DNA of 64,000 nt. It comes from G963923945 sp965199175. GTDB lineage: Bacteria; Pseudomonadota; Alphaproteobacteria; G963923945. Below the pieces are notes generated by a model, which was given only the letters and a program-made list of their open reading frames with translations, made no database searches and was not told the DNA's origin. Of this stretch, positions 9,296 to 17,318 are shown one piece after another. The stretch spans positions 558,001-622,000 of the forward strand of contig OZ240684.1 of NCBI GenBank assembly GCA_965199175.1, given 5' to 3'. Each line of letters starts with the position of its first letter. The stretch's first letter is position 1. Position numbers and translations under genes: made by a program.

Positions 9296-9619
9296 TTAAA
9301 ACGGCATCTTCATGCCGAATGGCAGATTAACCCCGCCGGTAAGGGCACTCATTTCCTTAGCCATTTTCGCTTCCAGCCTGGTGCGGGCATCATTGAGAGC
9401 AGCGGTCACCAGATCTTCTAAAATTTCAACATCATCAGGGGAAGCCAGGCTCGGATCAATTTTCACCCGTCGGGCTACACCCTGGCCGTTTAAGGTGATT
9501 TCGACCATGCCGCCGCCAGCCTCACCGGTGATTTCAATCTCACTGAGTTTGGTTTGGGCTTCAGCCATTTTTTCCTGAATGTGTTGGGCTTGCTTCAGCA
9601 TTTGAGAAATATTCTTCAT
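9296..9619 (-). CDS. ybaB: YbaB/EbfC family nucleoid-associated protein
   Basis: Small DNA-binding protein of 107 residues, forming tweezer-shaped dimers in characterised homologues. It begins MKNISQMLKQAQHIQEKMAE (alpha helix) and continues with the family segment GGGMVEITLNGQGVARRVKI and a C-terminal helix. It lies between dnaX and recR, the order found in most bacteria. It starts 83 bp after the dnaX stop and ends 45 bp before the recR start. Confidence 0.95.
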   Translation of the reverse strand: MKNISQMLKQAQHIQEKMAEAQTKLSEIEITGEAGGGMVEITLNGQGVARRVKIDPSLASPDDVEILEDLVTAALNDARTRLEAKMAKEMSALTGGVNLPFGMKMPF

Positions 9620-9702
9620 TGGGTGTCATTCCTTATGAATCATGATGGAGGATGGATAGAAAGAGATATGAAAAAGCGGGCCGGAAGTTTTGTATCACAG
9701 GA

Positions 9703-11232
9703 TTATGCCGGGTTGATGGCTTTGATTTGTGATCCGGGGAATGTGGTGAGGACGCTCTGAATCAGGGGGTCGGCTTCAATCTGTTGACGGGAGAGGGTGG
9801 TTTTTTCTGTTTGTATGCCCGGGACCGGAGTCTCCTGGGGGGTGGATTTTTGGGCTTTAGATTCTGGCCCCTGAGATGTTCCTGGTTGTTCAACCGGTTG
9901 TTCAGCCGGTTGGATGGCTACGGCTGATGGTGAATGATGTTCAGCCGTTTTTTTATTCTCAGTTTTTTTATTTTCAGTCTTCTGGTTTCCAGGGATAGCA
10001 CTATGCGTGTCCGGGACTGGGTGCTTTGGGGGAGTGTGAGGCCCGGTTGTGCCATCGGTGATCTGCTGCAGCAAAGCTGCCGGATCCGGCATATCAGCAG
10101 CATATGTCAGGCGAATGAGAGCCATTTCTGCTGCAATCGCCGGGGATGGAGACATCCGGGTTTCCTGAAATCCTTTGAGCAGGATTTGCCAGGCCCGGCT
10201 GAGGATTGGTATGGTCAGATTAGCGGCCATTTCTCCTCCCCGTTGAATCTTTTCTTCCGCGATATCGGACCGCTTTTTCATGTCCGGGGTGACCCGGAGC
10301 CGGGTGAGCCAATGCACAGATTCCAGAAGATCCCCTAAAATAGTCTCCGGGTCACTGCCGTTTTTGAGGAGGGACTGATACAGTTCCAAAACCTCTTTGG
10401 GTCGGCCAGCCATGATATGATCAAGCAGATCAAACAGAATACCGCCATCAGTCAGACCCAGGATATCCCGGACATTTTCTGCATCAATCACCGTGCCGGC
10501 ATCACCGGAAATGGCCGTATCTAAGAGTGAAAGACCATCCCGGACCGATCCCTCAGCCGCCCGGGCCAGGATTGCTGATGCTTCGGCCGCCAGGGTAAAT
10601 CCTTCCCGCCCGGCAATATCACATAAATGCCTGGCCAGACGGTCCATATCCACCCGCCGCAAGTCAAACCGCTGACACCGGGAGACGACCGTGACCGGAA
10701 CTTTACGTATTTCGGTGGTTGCAAAAATAAAAACAATATGGGGTGGCGGTTCTTCAAGCGTTTTCAATAAAGCATTGAAGGCGTTTTTGGAGAGCATATG
10801 CACTTCGTCAATGATATAGACTTTGCGCCGTGCTGAGACTGGCCGGTACTGAGCACTTTCAATAATCTCCCGAATATCATCAATCCCGGTACGGGAAGCG
10901 GCATCCATTTCAATGACGTCTACATGTCGTCCCTGGGCAATATCCTGGCAATGGGCACACAGACCACAAGGCTCAATGCGTGGACCATCCTCACCTTCGG
11001 GACTCTCGCAATTCAGGGCCCGGGCTAAAATGCGGGCGGTGGTTGTTTTGCCGACCCCGCGTACCCCGGTCAATAAAAAGGCATGAGCCAGTCGCCCATG
11101 CTCTATGGCTGCGGTCAAAACTCTGACCAGCACATCCTGGCCGATCATATCCGCAAAGGTCTCCGGTCTGTATTTGCGGGCCAGGACCCGATATGTGCCG
11201 GATCCGGAAGGGGGTGATGATTGAGGATGCAG
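9703..11232 (-). CDS. dnaX: DNA polymerase III tau/gamma subunit, probable CTG start
   Basis: Clamp-loader ATPase subunit. The AAA+ core shows Walker A GVRGVGKTTTARIL, a four-Cys zinc module (CESPEGEDGPRIEPCGLC with CAHC), Walker B VYIIDEVHML and sensor 1 FIFATTE. The first in-frame ATG (11148) would remove the conserved N-terminal TYRVLARKYRPETFAD, which is encoded upstream of it. Between that segment and the upstream in-frame TAA there is no ATG, GTG or TTG; the only near-cognate codon is CTG at 11232, preceded by AAGGA. The start is set there (509 residues). A proline/glutamate-rich linker from about residue 385 separates the core from a short tau-type C-terminus (PLIQSVLTTFPGSQIKAI). Two A7 runs in the linker may allow production of gamma. 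Confidence 0.93.
   Translation of the reverse strand: MHPQSSPPSGSGTYRVLARKYRPETFADMIGQDVLVRVLTAAIEHGRLAHAFLLTGVRGVGKTTTARILARALNCESPEGEDGPRIEPCGLCAHCQDIAQGRHVDVIEMDAASRTGIDDIREIIESAQYRPVSARRKVYIIDEVHMLSKNAFNALLKTLEEPPPHIVFIFATTEIRKVPVTVVSRCQRFDLRRVDMDRLARHLCDIAGREGFTLAAEASAILARAAEGSVRDGLSLLDTAISGDAGTVIDAENVRDILGLTDGGILFDLLDHIMAGRPKEVLELYQSLLKNGSDPETILGDLLESVHWLTRLRVTPDMKKRSDIAEEKIQRGGEMAANLTIPILSRAWQILLKGFQETRMSPSPAIAAEMALIRLTYAADMPDPAALLQQITDGTTGPHTPPKHPVPDTHSAIPGNQKTENKKTENKKTAEHHSPSAVAIQPAEQPVEQPGTSQGPESKAQKSTPQETPVPGIQTEKTTLSRQQIEADPLIQSVLTTFPGSQIKAINPA
9948..9969 (-). promoter_or_regulatory. Duplicated A7 slippage runs in the dnaX linker
   Basis: On the coding strand two runs of seven A (9969-9963 and 9954-9948) lie in a 15-bp duplication encoding NKKTENKKT. 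A -1 shift at the first run reads AAC then TGA; at the second it reads AAC GGC TGA. Either would release a protein of about 425 residues, close in size to E. coli gamma. The tandem slippery heptamer of E. coli is not present, so transcriptional or single-tRNA slippage would be needed. Function is inferred. Confidence 0.4.
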
Positions 11233-11274
11233 AGTTCCTTACCTCTCGGTTTCTTATCTCTGGTATCTTACTGT

Positions 11275-11314
11275 ATTTTGTTTTCTGTTTCTTAATTTTG
11301 TTTTCTGTTTCTTA
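11275..11314. repeat. 20-bp tandem duplication upstream of dnaX
   Basis: Two perfect adjacent copies of attttgttttctgtttctta, followed by a T-rich tail. They lie 43 bp upstream of the proposed dnaX start, so they are in its leader or promoter region. Confidence 0.9.
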
Positions 11315-11349
11315 TTTTTTAAGGATACAGTTCTATTTTTTTTAAGAAC

Positions 11350-11419
11350 ATCATTCCAAAGCTGTGGCTTTTTTAAGGAATGATCATCCTGTCAGCAGAG
11401 TTCAGGAGAACAGGATGAT
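11350..11419. other. Two adjacent strong stem-loops between ffs and dnaX
   Basis: Stem 1 pairs ATCATTCC (11350-11357) with GGAATGAT (11377-11384) and has an inner AAAGC/GCTTT helix. Stem 2 pairs ATCATCCTGT (11383-11392) with ACAGGATGAT (11410-11419), ten perfect pairs. The arms share two bases, so the two stems abut. Neither is followed by a U-run in the direction of ffs transcription, so a classical intrinsic terminator is not shown. They may form the ffs 3' boundary or a dnaX leader structure. Confidence 0.5.
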
Positions 11420-11475
11420 ACCATGTCAATCATATCATAACCTTTATTCATCATCTCAATGAGATCAATAATAAG

Positions 11476-11576
11476 GGGTGAGAGACCGCACCAACGACCC
11501 GGGCAAAACTCGTTACGGCTGCTTCCTTCCGGACCTGACCGGGTTGGCGAGATGACCGTCCGTGGGCGGCCTCCCG
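11476..11576 (-). ncRNA. ffs: Signal recognition particle 4.5S RNA
   Basis: On the minus strand the stretch reading GGTCAGGTCCGGAAGGAAGC is the near-invariant SRP RNA domain IV apical region (asymmetric loop and GGAA tetraloop). The ends pair: GGGAGGCCGC (from 11575) with GCGGUCUCUC (11489-11480), all ten positions pairing if G-U is allowed, giving a closed hairpin of about 96-100 nt. It lies upstream of dnaX on the same strand, a common alphaproteobacterial order. The RNA binds Ffh for co-translational targeting of membrane proteins. Confidence 0.95.
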
Positions 11577-11582
11577 AAATGG

Positions 11583-11611
11583 ACTATCCCGCTTTGGTAA
11601 CGATGATGCAA
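11583..11611 (-). promoter_or_regulatory. Probable sigma70-type promoter of ffs
   Basis: On the minus strand TTGCAT (11611-11606) and GATAGT (11588-11583) are separated by exactly 17 bp, with 7 bp between the -10 box and the paired 5' end of the 4.5S RNA at 11575. An 8-bp inverted repeat (GTAACGAT 11597-11604, ATCGTTAC 11623-11630) surrounds the -35 box and could be an operator. Confidence 0.6.
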
Positions 11612-11630
11612 TGCTTTCCTGTATCGTTAC

Positions 11631-12150
11631 GCATTGGGTTCAAAGAGAGCTTGCCTTTTAGAGAGAGTGCGTCTTATACTGAGTCTAAATAAGTGTTATT
11701 GAGACGCATTCTTAATTGCAATATAAATTCAGTACAGAATAAATTCAGTACAGATTCTCATATCGGTCAGTTTTCCGGTTTACCGATGCTCAGATGGCCT
11801 GTTTACAAGGGTTTTCACGATTTTAATAGGGCTTTCGCGATTTTAATTGTGCGGTTTTGTCAAGGTTTTCGGGTTGTTTTTCAGATTTTCATGTTTTGTT
11901 AAAATTTTTCACAAGGCATTGTTCGTTCATCACAACGCTGTGGATCATAATACCGTGGATTACAACACGGCGAGTCACAGAAATATGAATCATAAAATAT
12001 GAATCATAGACGTATGGATCATGGGCGTAATGGATCATAGACCTACCAATCCTGTTCATCGCAACAGCATGAATCATCGTAACGTGAATCATCATAACGT
12101 GAATCATCATGACGTGAATCGTCGTAACGTGCTCGTAAGGGATTTTTGAC
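11631..12150. other. Gene-free AT-rich spacer
   Basis: About 520 bp between the ffs promoter and the permease gene with no supportable gene. It holds repeated phrases (aattcagtacag twice near 11727-11757; gattttaat twice near 11820-11845; atatgaatcata twice near 11990) and ends in the 15-bp tandem array listed separately. The minus-strand open frame across the array is a by-product of the repeat. Confidence 0.6.
12071..12130. repeat. 15-bp tandem array, 4 units
   Basis: Four adjacent units of gaatcatcgtaacgt with one to three substitutions each (12071, 12086, 12101, 12116). More degenerate ggatcat/gaatcat copies extend upstream to about 11940. The array ends 21 bp before the permease ATG, so it lies in the promoter or leader region. 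Confidence 0.9.
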
Positions 12151-13347
12151 ATGGTCGCAAAGGCTTTACGTTTGTGGCAGACCCTCAGGCGTGGCTATGA
12201 ACCGGGGGCTGTTTTCCCTGGCCCCTGGCTTTTGCTGGCTCAGCTGGCGGCGGTGCTGTCGTTGTTTTTTGCTCTGGGGATGGCTGATCCGGCTTTTTTC
12301 CGGATTGTCACCAGCAGCATTGCTGATGCCTATATGCAGGTGAGTGTTTTTGTCGCGGCGACGTTACTCCTTTTCTATATTCTTGAGCGATCTTTCCGTC
12401 TTGATACCGCGTCTTTGATGACTCGTTATCGGGCCTGGCAAGTGCCGTTGGCGGCTTTTCTGGGGGCATTGCCGGGTTGTGGCGGTGCGATTATTGTCAT
12501 CACTCAGTATATTACCGGCCGGGTCCGTTTTGGTTCTATGGTTGCGGTTTTAATCGCAACCATGGGGGATGCGGCATTTTTGCTGTTGGCCCGTGAGCCT
12601 TTGACCGGTCTGGCGGTTTTTCTGCTTGGCCTGATCGTGGGGACTATCTCCGGCTATGTGGTCGATATGCTCCATGATGCTGATTTTTTACGTCCGAAGA
12701 CGGCGGCTCCTGGTTTTGTCAATACCGATCAGGACCGGCCATTATGTGATTCATTCTTGCGGCGTGTCTGGATGGTTGTTCTGGGACCAGGGATTGTTTT
12801 AGGAATTGCATCAGCGGCTCAAATAGATACGGATGCTTTCTTTGGCCCGTTGGCGGTTTATGGACCAACAACGGTGATCGGTTTTGCCGGTGGTTTGTTA
12901 TCCATTTTGATGTGGCTGGACCAGCCCGGTCCGGCAATGGGTGTTGCGGCGGCTGTGCGGCCGGGTGACCCCATCAGCCATCGGGTGATTGCTGATACCA
13001 ATTTTGTTACCGTTTGGGTTATCGGCGGTTTTCTGGCTTACGAAGGCCTAGTTTATTTTACTGATTTTGACCTTAAAAGTTACTTTCAAACCGTGGCGGC
13101 TCTGGCCCCTTTGATGGGGGTGATTGTTGGGTTTTTACCTGGCTGTGGACCTCAGCTGGTGGTGACAACCTTATATCTGAATGGGGTTGTGCCGCTTTCG
13201 GCTCAGCTTGGGAATGCCGTTTCCAATGATGGAGATGCTTTATTCCCGGCGATTGCTCTGGCACCTGGTGCGGCGATTGTTGCAACATTATACAGTGCTG
13301 TTCCGGCTTTGCTGGTCGGGTATGGATGGTTCTTTCTGTTTGAGTGA
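12151..13347 (+). CDS. Putative 10-11 TM heavy-metal/manganese exporter
   Basis: 398-residue polytopic inner-membrane protein. The two halves are internally repeated: LGALPGCGGAIIVITQYITG with MGDAAFLLL in the first half, and VGFLPGCGPQLVVTTLYLNG with SNDGDALFPAI in the second. This P-G-C-G plus G-D-A pattern is characteristic of the ArsP_2-like / putative manganese transporter family. The paired Cys and Asp residues inside membrane segments are candidate metal ligands. The substrate is not established. The gene stands alone and converges with pheA; repeats lie on both sides. Confidence 0.78.
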   Translation: MVAKALRLWQTLRRGYEPGAVFPGPWLLLAQLAAVLSLFFALGMADPAFFRIVTSSIADAYMQVSVFVAATLLLFYILERSFRLDTASLMTRYRAWQVPLAAFLGALPGCGGAIIVITQYITGRVRFGSMVAVLIATMGDAAFLLLAREPLTGLAVFLLGLIVGTISGYVVDMLHDADFLRPKTAAPGFVNTDQDRPLCDSFLRRVWMVVLGPGIVLGIASAAQIDTDAFFGPLAVYGPTTVIGFAGGLLSILMWLDQPGPAMGVAAAVRPGDPISHRVIADTNFVTVWVIGGFLAYEGLVYFTDFDLKSYFQTVAALAPLMGVIVGFLPGCGPQLVVTTLYLNGVVPLSAQLGNAVSNDGDALFPAIALAPGAAIVATLYSAVPALLVGYGWFFLFE

Positions 13348-13348
13348 G

Positions 13349-13440
13349 AAAAAACCGGGCATGCAAAAAGCCGGGCATGAAAACCGGCTGACGTCAAAGA
13401 ACCAGGTGACGTAAAAACCAGGCGACACCAAAAACCAGTT
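13349..13440. repeat. Degenerate 15-17-bp repeats between permease and pheA
   Basis: The convergent spacer consists of drifting copies of about 15-17 bp with the core aaaaccgggc / aaaaccaggc: aaaaccgggcatgc, aaaagccgggcatg, aaaaccggctgacgtc, aagaaccaggtgacgt, aaaaccaggcgacacc. The series shows stepwise divergence along the array. Confidence 0.7.
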
Positions 13441-13453
13441 CACTGTATCCGGA

Positions 13454-14374
13454 TTATCCGGGATTTGCCTTTTCTTCTGACTTTCTCTCAGCCCGGAAAG
13501 GATGTGCCTGATAGGTTCCCAGGATACGTACCTGGTGTGAGAAAAAGTTTAGCTCCTCAAAAGCCAGATCAACATTTGGCTGACCGGGTTGCCCCTCAAT
13601 ATCAGCAAAAAACTGAGCCTGGCTAAAATGACCGCCAATCATGAAACTTTCCAGACGAGTCATATTGACGGCATTGGTGGCAAACCCTCCCAGAGCTTTG
13701 TAAATCGCTGCCGGGACATTGCGGACAAAAAAGATAAAGCTGGTGATGGCCGGCCCTGATAAGGGTAAAGAGGCTATCGGCTGGCGTGATAAGACCAAAA
13801 AACGAGTCATGTTATTGGCAGAATCTGCAACGGCGGTTTTTAAGATATCAAGGCCATAGGTCTCGGCGGCAAGGCTGGAGGCAAGGGCCGCCTGAGACAT
13901 ATCTTTGGCCTGTGCCACTTCAAGGGCGGCCCCGGCAGTGTCTGCCGAAACCACTGCCTCACAGCCCAATCTGCGTATGATGGCCCGGCATTGTGACAAG
14001 GCATGAATATGGCTGCGGATGATCTTGATATCCTCAATCCGGGATCCGGGAAGCCCCAACAGGCAATGGGTGATTGGTTGGTAATGCTCGGCAATGATGG
14101 ATAACCGGGTATGGGGTAAAATTTGGTGAATTTCAGCGACTCGTCCGGCAATAGCGTTTTCGATCGGGATCATTGCCCGGTCGGCTTTTCCGGACTGAAC
14201 CGCTTCCAGAGTCTCATCAAATGAGCGACAGGGTTGGGTCGGGTGGTTGGGAAAAACCTCCCGACATGCCAGATCTGAATAGGCACCAGCGGCCCCCTGA
14301 AAGGCAATAATGCCGGTTGACGGATCGGTTTTTGTTTTGGTTTCTGAAGTCATGGGGGAGGATGAGGCCCTCAA
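13454..14374 (-). CDS. pheA: Prephenate dehydratase
   Basis: Converts prephenate to phenylpyruvate in phenylalanine synthesis. 306 residues, a stand-alone PDT plus ACT protein without chorismate mutase. The catalytic domain starts IAFQGAAGAYSDLACREVFP and has MIPIENAIAGRVAEIHQIL and later DSANNMTRFLVLSR, which carries the active-site Thr-Arg-Phe. The C-terminal ACT domain has the family segment TRLESFMIGGHFSQAQFFAD, the likely Phe-feedback site. Its ATG overlaps the kdsB stop by 4 bp (ATGA), indicating translational coupling. Confidence 0.95.
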   Translation of the reverse strand: MRASSSPMTSETKTKTDPSTGIIAFQGAAGAYSDLACREVFPNHPTQPCRSFDETLEAVQSGKADRAMIPIENAIAGRVAEIHQILPHTRLSIIAEHYQPITHCLLGLPGSRIEDIKIIRSHIHALSQCRAIIRRLGCEAVVSADTAGAALEVAQAKDMSQAALASSLAAETYGLDILKTAVADSANNMTRFLVLSRQPIASLPLSGPAITSFIFFVRNVPAAIYKALGGFATNAVNMTRLESFMIGGHFSQAQFFADIEGQPGQPNVDLAFEELNFFSHQVRILGTYQAHPFRAERKSEEKANPG

Positions 14375-15105
14375 ATCCGCGAAAAAATGCCGCGAATCCT
14401 CTCAAGGTCTTCCGCAGTATCAACCCCTGGACTGGGTCTGTCAACGCAAACCGCATCAATGCGCATCCCGTTTTCCAGGGCGCGTAATTGCTCAAGATTT
14501 TCCCGTTGCTCCAGAATTCCCGGTGGCATGTCAGCAAAGATTTCCAAAGCCCTCCGGCGATAGGCATAAACACCAATATGATGATAGAGCGGTCCCCTGC
14601 CGCCAGGGATGGGCGCACGGCTGAAATACAGAACCCGGCCAATTTTCCCGCCATGACCAAACCCCACTGCTGCTTTAACAACATGGGGATCATCACGTTC
14701 CCGGTCTTCTTCAATCGGGCATACCAGGGTGGCAATATCCACTTTTTCCTGATCAAGCGGACTTAAAATATCGCGCAGATGGGTCGGTGGTAACAGAGGT
14801 AAATCCCCCTGGAGATTGATCACAACCGTATACTGCCCGGCCGGATCATGGGCATCAATGGCAGCCCGGACCCGGTCTGACCCCGAAGCCATATCCGGAT
14901 CAGTGAGGATGGCAATCCCGCCCCGGCTGGTGATCACCCCGGCAATCGCCGGATCATCACAGGCGACCACTACCGGACCGATGACTGCTTGTGTGGCACT
15001 GCGCCATACATGGACAATCATCGGCTCGCCGCCGATATCGGCCAGAGGCTTGCCCGGTAAGCGGCGTGATGCCATACGGCTGGGAATGATAATAATTGGA
15101 TTCAA
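14371..15105 (-). CDS. kdsB: 3-deoxy-manno-octulosonate cytidylyltransferase
   Basis: Activates Kdo as CMP-Kdo for lipopolysaccharide inner core synthesis, so the organism makes a Kdo-containing envelope. 244 residues. Nucleotide-binding signature IIPSRMASRRLPGKPLADIG at the N-terminus, then VVACDD, the NLQGDLPLL segment and the C-terminal GVDTAEDLERI. First of the kdsB-pheA pair; the same pairing is common in alphaproteobacteria. Confidence 0.96.
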   Translation of the reverse strand: MNPIIIIPSRMASRRLPGKPLADIGGEPMIVHVWRSATQAVIGPVVVACDDPAIAGVITSRGGIAILTDPDMASGSDRVRAAIDAHDPAGQYTVVINLQGDLPLLPPTHLRDILSPLDQEKVDIATLVCPIEEDRERDDPHVVKAAVGFGHGGKIGRVLYFSRAPIPGGRGPLYHHIGVYAYRRRALEIFADMPPGILEQRENLEQLRALENGMRIDAVCVDRPSPGVDTAEDLERIRGIFSRI

Positions 15106-15653
15106 GGGGGGATGACCAGATGCAGGAGAGTGATGAAAGACTATGAATGCCGGACTTTTGAGAGCAAACCAGTTCCCGGAGGATTTGTTTAAGAGTCAAT
15201 CTTCAGACGTCCCTGGTTCAGGATATCACGCGATCGATCCTGACAGTCATACACAGACGATTATGGGTTGAGACATTGCCGAATAAAGACAGCATAGATT
15301 AACTCCGCTATATAGATTACCCCATTATTGGAACGCATCCTCAGCGTATTTTGGTCCTTGATCCTCCGGAGGTCTTTTTGATCAGGGTAGCTTAGAATCT
15401 TCTTTGTGCGCTTTCTTGTCCTTAATTGGCTGAGTAAAACATCAATTCACGTTACAATATTAAGTTCAACAATATAAGCTCATGCCAATTTTACTATGTA
15501 TTGTATTATTGGGAAAAATGATATGGAATTCCCCGCCAGAGCTATCCGGTATTATGGGTTTCTGCGGCTCGATGACTGGAATTTTGATTGAATAGTGACA
15601 CGTTGTCGAATAGTCACAGGTTCGAATAGTCACAGGACCGTTGAATCGTATTT
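15106..15653. other. Divergent spacer, no gene seen
   Basis: About 550 bp between divergent kdsB and the cytochrome c gene. I see no RNA gene or plausible small CDS. Its 3' end holds three near-copies of gaatagtcacaggttc (15590-15639, 16-18 bp unit), directly in front of the cytochrome gene. Promoters for both genes must lie here but no confident -35/-10 pair was found. Confidence 0.5.
15590..15639. repeat. 16-18-bp tandem repeat, 3 units
   Basis: Units gaatagtgacacgttgtc, gaatagtcacaggttc and gaatagtcacaggacc follow each other without a gap and end about 15 bp before the first candidate start of the cytochrome gene. Confidence 0.8.
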
Positions 15654-16220
15654 TTGCAACTGATTGATGGGTTGTTGATTTTGGAACGCAATAAAATTTT
15701 TGGGGCTGTTTTGCTGGCTCTTCTTATTGTGACCATTGCCAGAGTGGTGGGGGATCATCTTGTGCATCCTGTGATCCCTGAAAGCAACGCCTATCCTGTC
15801 CTGGCTGTTGCATTGACGCATACCGATGATGCGTCACCGGTCCTTGATGGGGCCGGGCTTGCGGTAGTTGAGCAACCAGCAGCAATGATTTTAGCAGCCG
15901 GTGACCCTCAGGCAGGGGCGAAAATAGCCGCAAAGTGCCGTACTTGCCATGCTTTTGATCCGGATGGGAAAGCCAAAATCGGCCCTCCGTTATGGGGGAT
16001 TGTCGGGGCATCTCAGGCCGGGTATCCAGATTTTTCCTACTCTCAGGCTTTCAGGGAATTGGCCGGGGTCTGGAATGATCAGGAACTGGATGGCTTCCTG
16101 GCCAATCCCAAAAACTATGCACCGGGTACCAAAATGATCTTTAAGGGCATTCGTGATCCTGGGCAGCGGGCTGATCTGATTGCGTATTTACGTAGCCTCA
16201 GTGACTCTCCTGCTCCGTAA
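15654..16220 (+). CDS. Membrane-anchored class I cytochrome c
   Basis: 188 residues from the first TTG; later TTG codons at 15672-15678 are equally possible starts, because the recognisable protein begins near ERNKIFGAVLLALLIVTIAR, an uncleaved N-terminal membrane helix. After a linker of about 60 residues comes one haem c site, CRTCH, with downstream KIGPPLWGIVG and the axial Met in GTKMIFKGIRD. This is the CycM/cytochrome c552 layout, a periplasmic electron carrier tethered to the inner membrane, typically between the bc1 complex and terminal oxidases. Monocistronic. Confidence 0.9.
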   Translation: MQLIDGLLILERNKIFGAVLLALLIVTIARVVGDHLVHPVIPESNAYPVLAVALTHTDDASPVLDGAGLAVVEQPAAMILAAGDPQAGAKIAAKCRTCHAFDPDGKAKIGPPLWGIVGASQAGYPDFSYSQAFRELAGVWNDQELDGFLANPKNYAPGTKMIFKGIRDPGQRADLIAYLRSLSDSPAP

Positions 16221-16423
16221 CTGATACGGTCTCAATTCAAAACAAATCTTAATCATCAGTATGGGACTTGTCCGGGGCTTTGGGATACGCTCTGGTGGCC
16301 TGAGTTCAGATACTGGTTCTTGATCACATTTGTGGGCCAGGAGATGATGGGCCAGAAGAAATGATTGATCAATCACGATAACCATCGCGACAACGCGGCC
16401 CTGATCTGTTATGACCCCGGGCT

Positions 16424-17215
16424 ATGAAGGCTGGCCCATTTCAGGAATATCTGGCTTTTGCTGAGGCTCTGGCTGACCACAGCGGCGGGATTTTGCGACG
16501 TTATTTCCGCCAGCCGATGGCGGTGGATGATAAGCCGGATCATAGCCCGGTGACGGCGATTGATCGTGAAATCGAGATGATTTTTCGTGAAAAAATCACA
16601 ACCACATATCCTGATCATGGCATTATTGGTGAGGAATTTGGTCCCCATCATCAGGATGCTGACTTTGTCTGGGTTCTTGATCCGATTGATGGCACGGCGG
16701 GTTTTATTACTGGCCGGCCTCTTTTTGGGACACTGATCGGGCTTGTGCAAAAGGGGACTCCGGTTTTGGGGATCATTGATCATCCGATCACTCAGGAACG
16801 CTGGGTCGGGGTGACAGGCTATGGGAGTTCCTTGAATGCGACCCCTTGCCGGACCCGACCTTGCACGTCCCTGGACAAAGCCATGCTTTATGCGACCAGC
16901 CCCCATATGTTCCCGCACAAGGATAAGGAGGTTTTCGATACTTTATGCGGAGCGGTCAAACAGCCACAATACGGCCTTGATTGTTATGCTTATGGTCTTC
17001 TTGCCAGCGGACTGATTGATATTGTCGCTGAATCGACCATGAAGCCATGCGATTTTCTGGCTTTGACCCCTGTTGTTGAAGCTGCGGGAGGGACAATCAG
17101 CGATTGGGCAGGTCGTCCGCTTGGTCTCAACTCCGATGGCCGGGTTTTAGCGGTTGGAGATTCCCGATTGCATCACCAGATACTCAGTATCCTGGATGAT
17201 GTGACACAAAGATGA
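16424..17215 (+). CDS. hisN: Histidinol-phosphatase, inositol monophosphatase family
   Basis: 263 residues of the Mg2+-dependent inositol-monophosphatase fold. Metal-site motifs: GEEFG near residue 67, WVLDPIDGTAGFITG near 90-104, and CDFLALTPVVEAAGG near the C-terminus, where the second motif is normally WD and here is CD. The FITGRPLFGTLIGL stretch fits the HisN subgroup, which dephosphorylates histidinol phosphate, better than SuhB or CysQ. No other his genes are in the window, so the substrate rests on sequence alone. No obvious Shine-Dalgarno site precedes the ATG. Confidence 0.85.
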   Translation: MKAGPFQEYLAFAEALADHSGGILRRYFRQPMAVDDKPDHSPVTAIDREIEMIFREKITTTYPDHGIIGEEFGPHHQDADFVWVLDPIDGTAGFITGRPLFGTLIGLVQKGTPVLGIIDHPITQERWVGVTGYGSSLNATPCRTRPCTSLDKAMLYATSPHMFPHKDKEVFDTLCGAVKQPQYGLDCYAYGLLASGLIDIVAESTMKPCDFLALTPVVEAAGGTISDWAGRPLGLNSDGRVLAVGDSRLHHQILSILDDVTQR

Positions 17216-17318
17216 AGGTCGGTGGGGTAAAGATCGGTTTGGTCTCTTTGTATTATAAGATGGTTTTTCATCATCATAGATTGATCGAAACACGACGAAT
17301 GAGAGGAGCAGTGAGATC

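Noticed and set aside
11889..12152. Minus-strand open frame rich in MIHV repeats
   Set aside because: Product of the 15-bp tandem array; low complexity with no gene-like features.
15354..15392. Hairpin-like ccttgatc...gatcagg around cctccggagg
   Set aside because: The central palindrome has no loop and the outer arms mismatch; not convincing as terminator or riboswitch.
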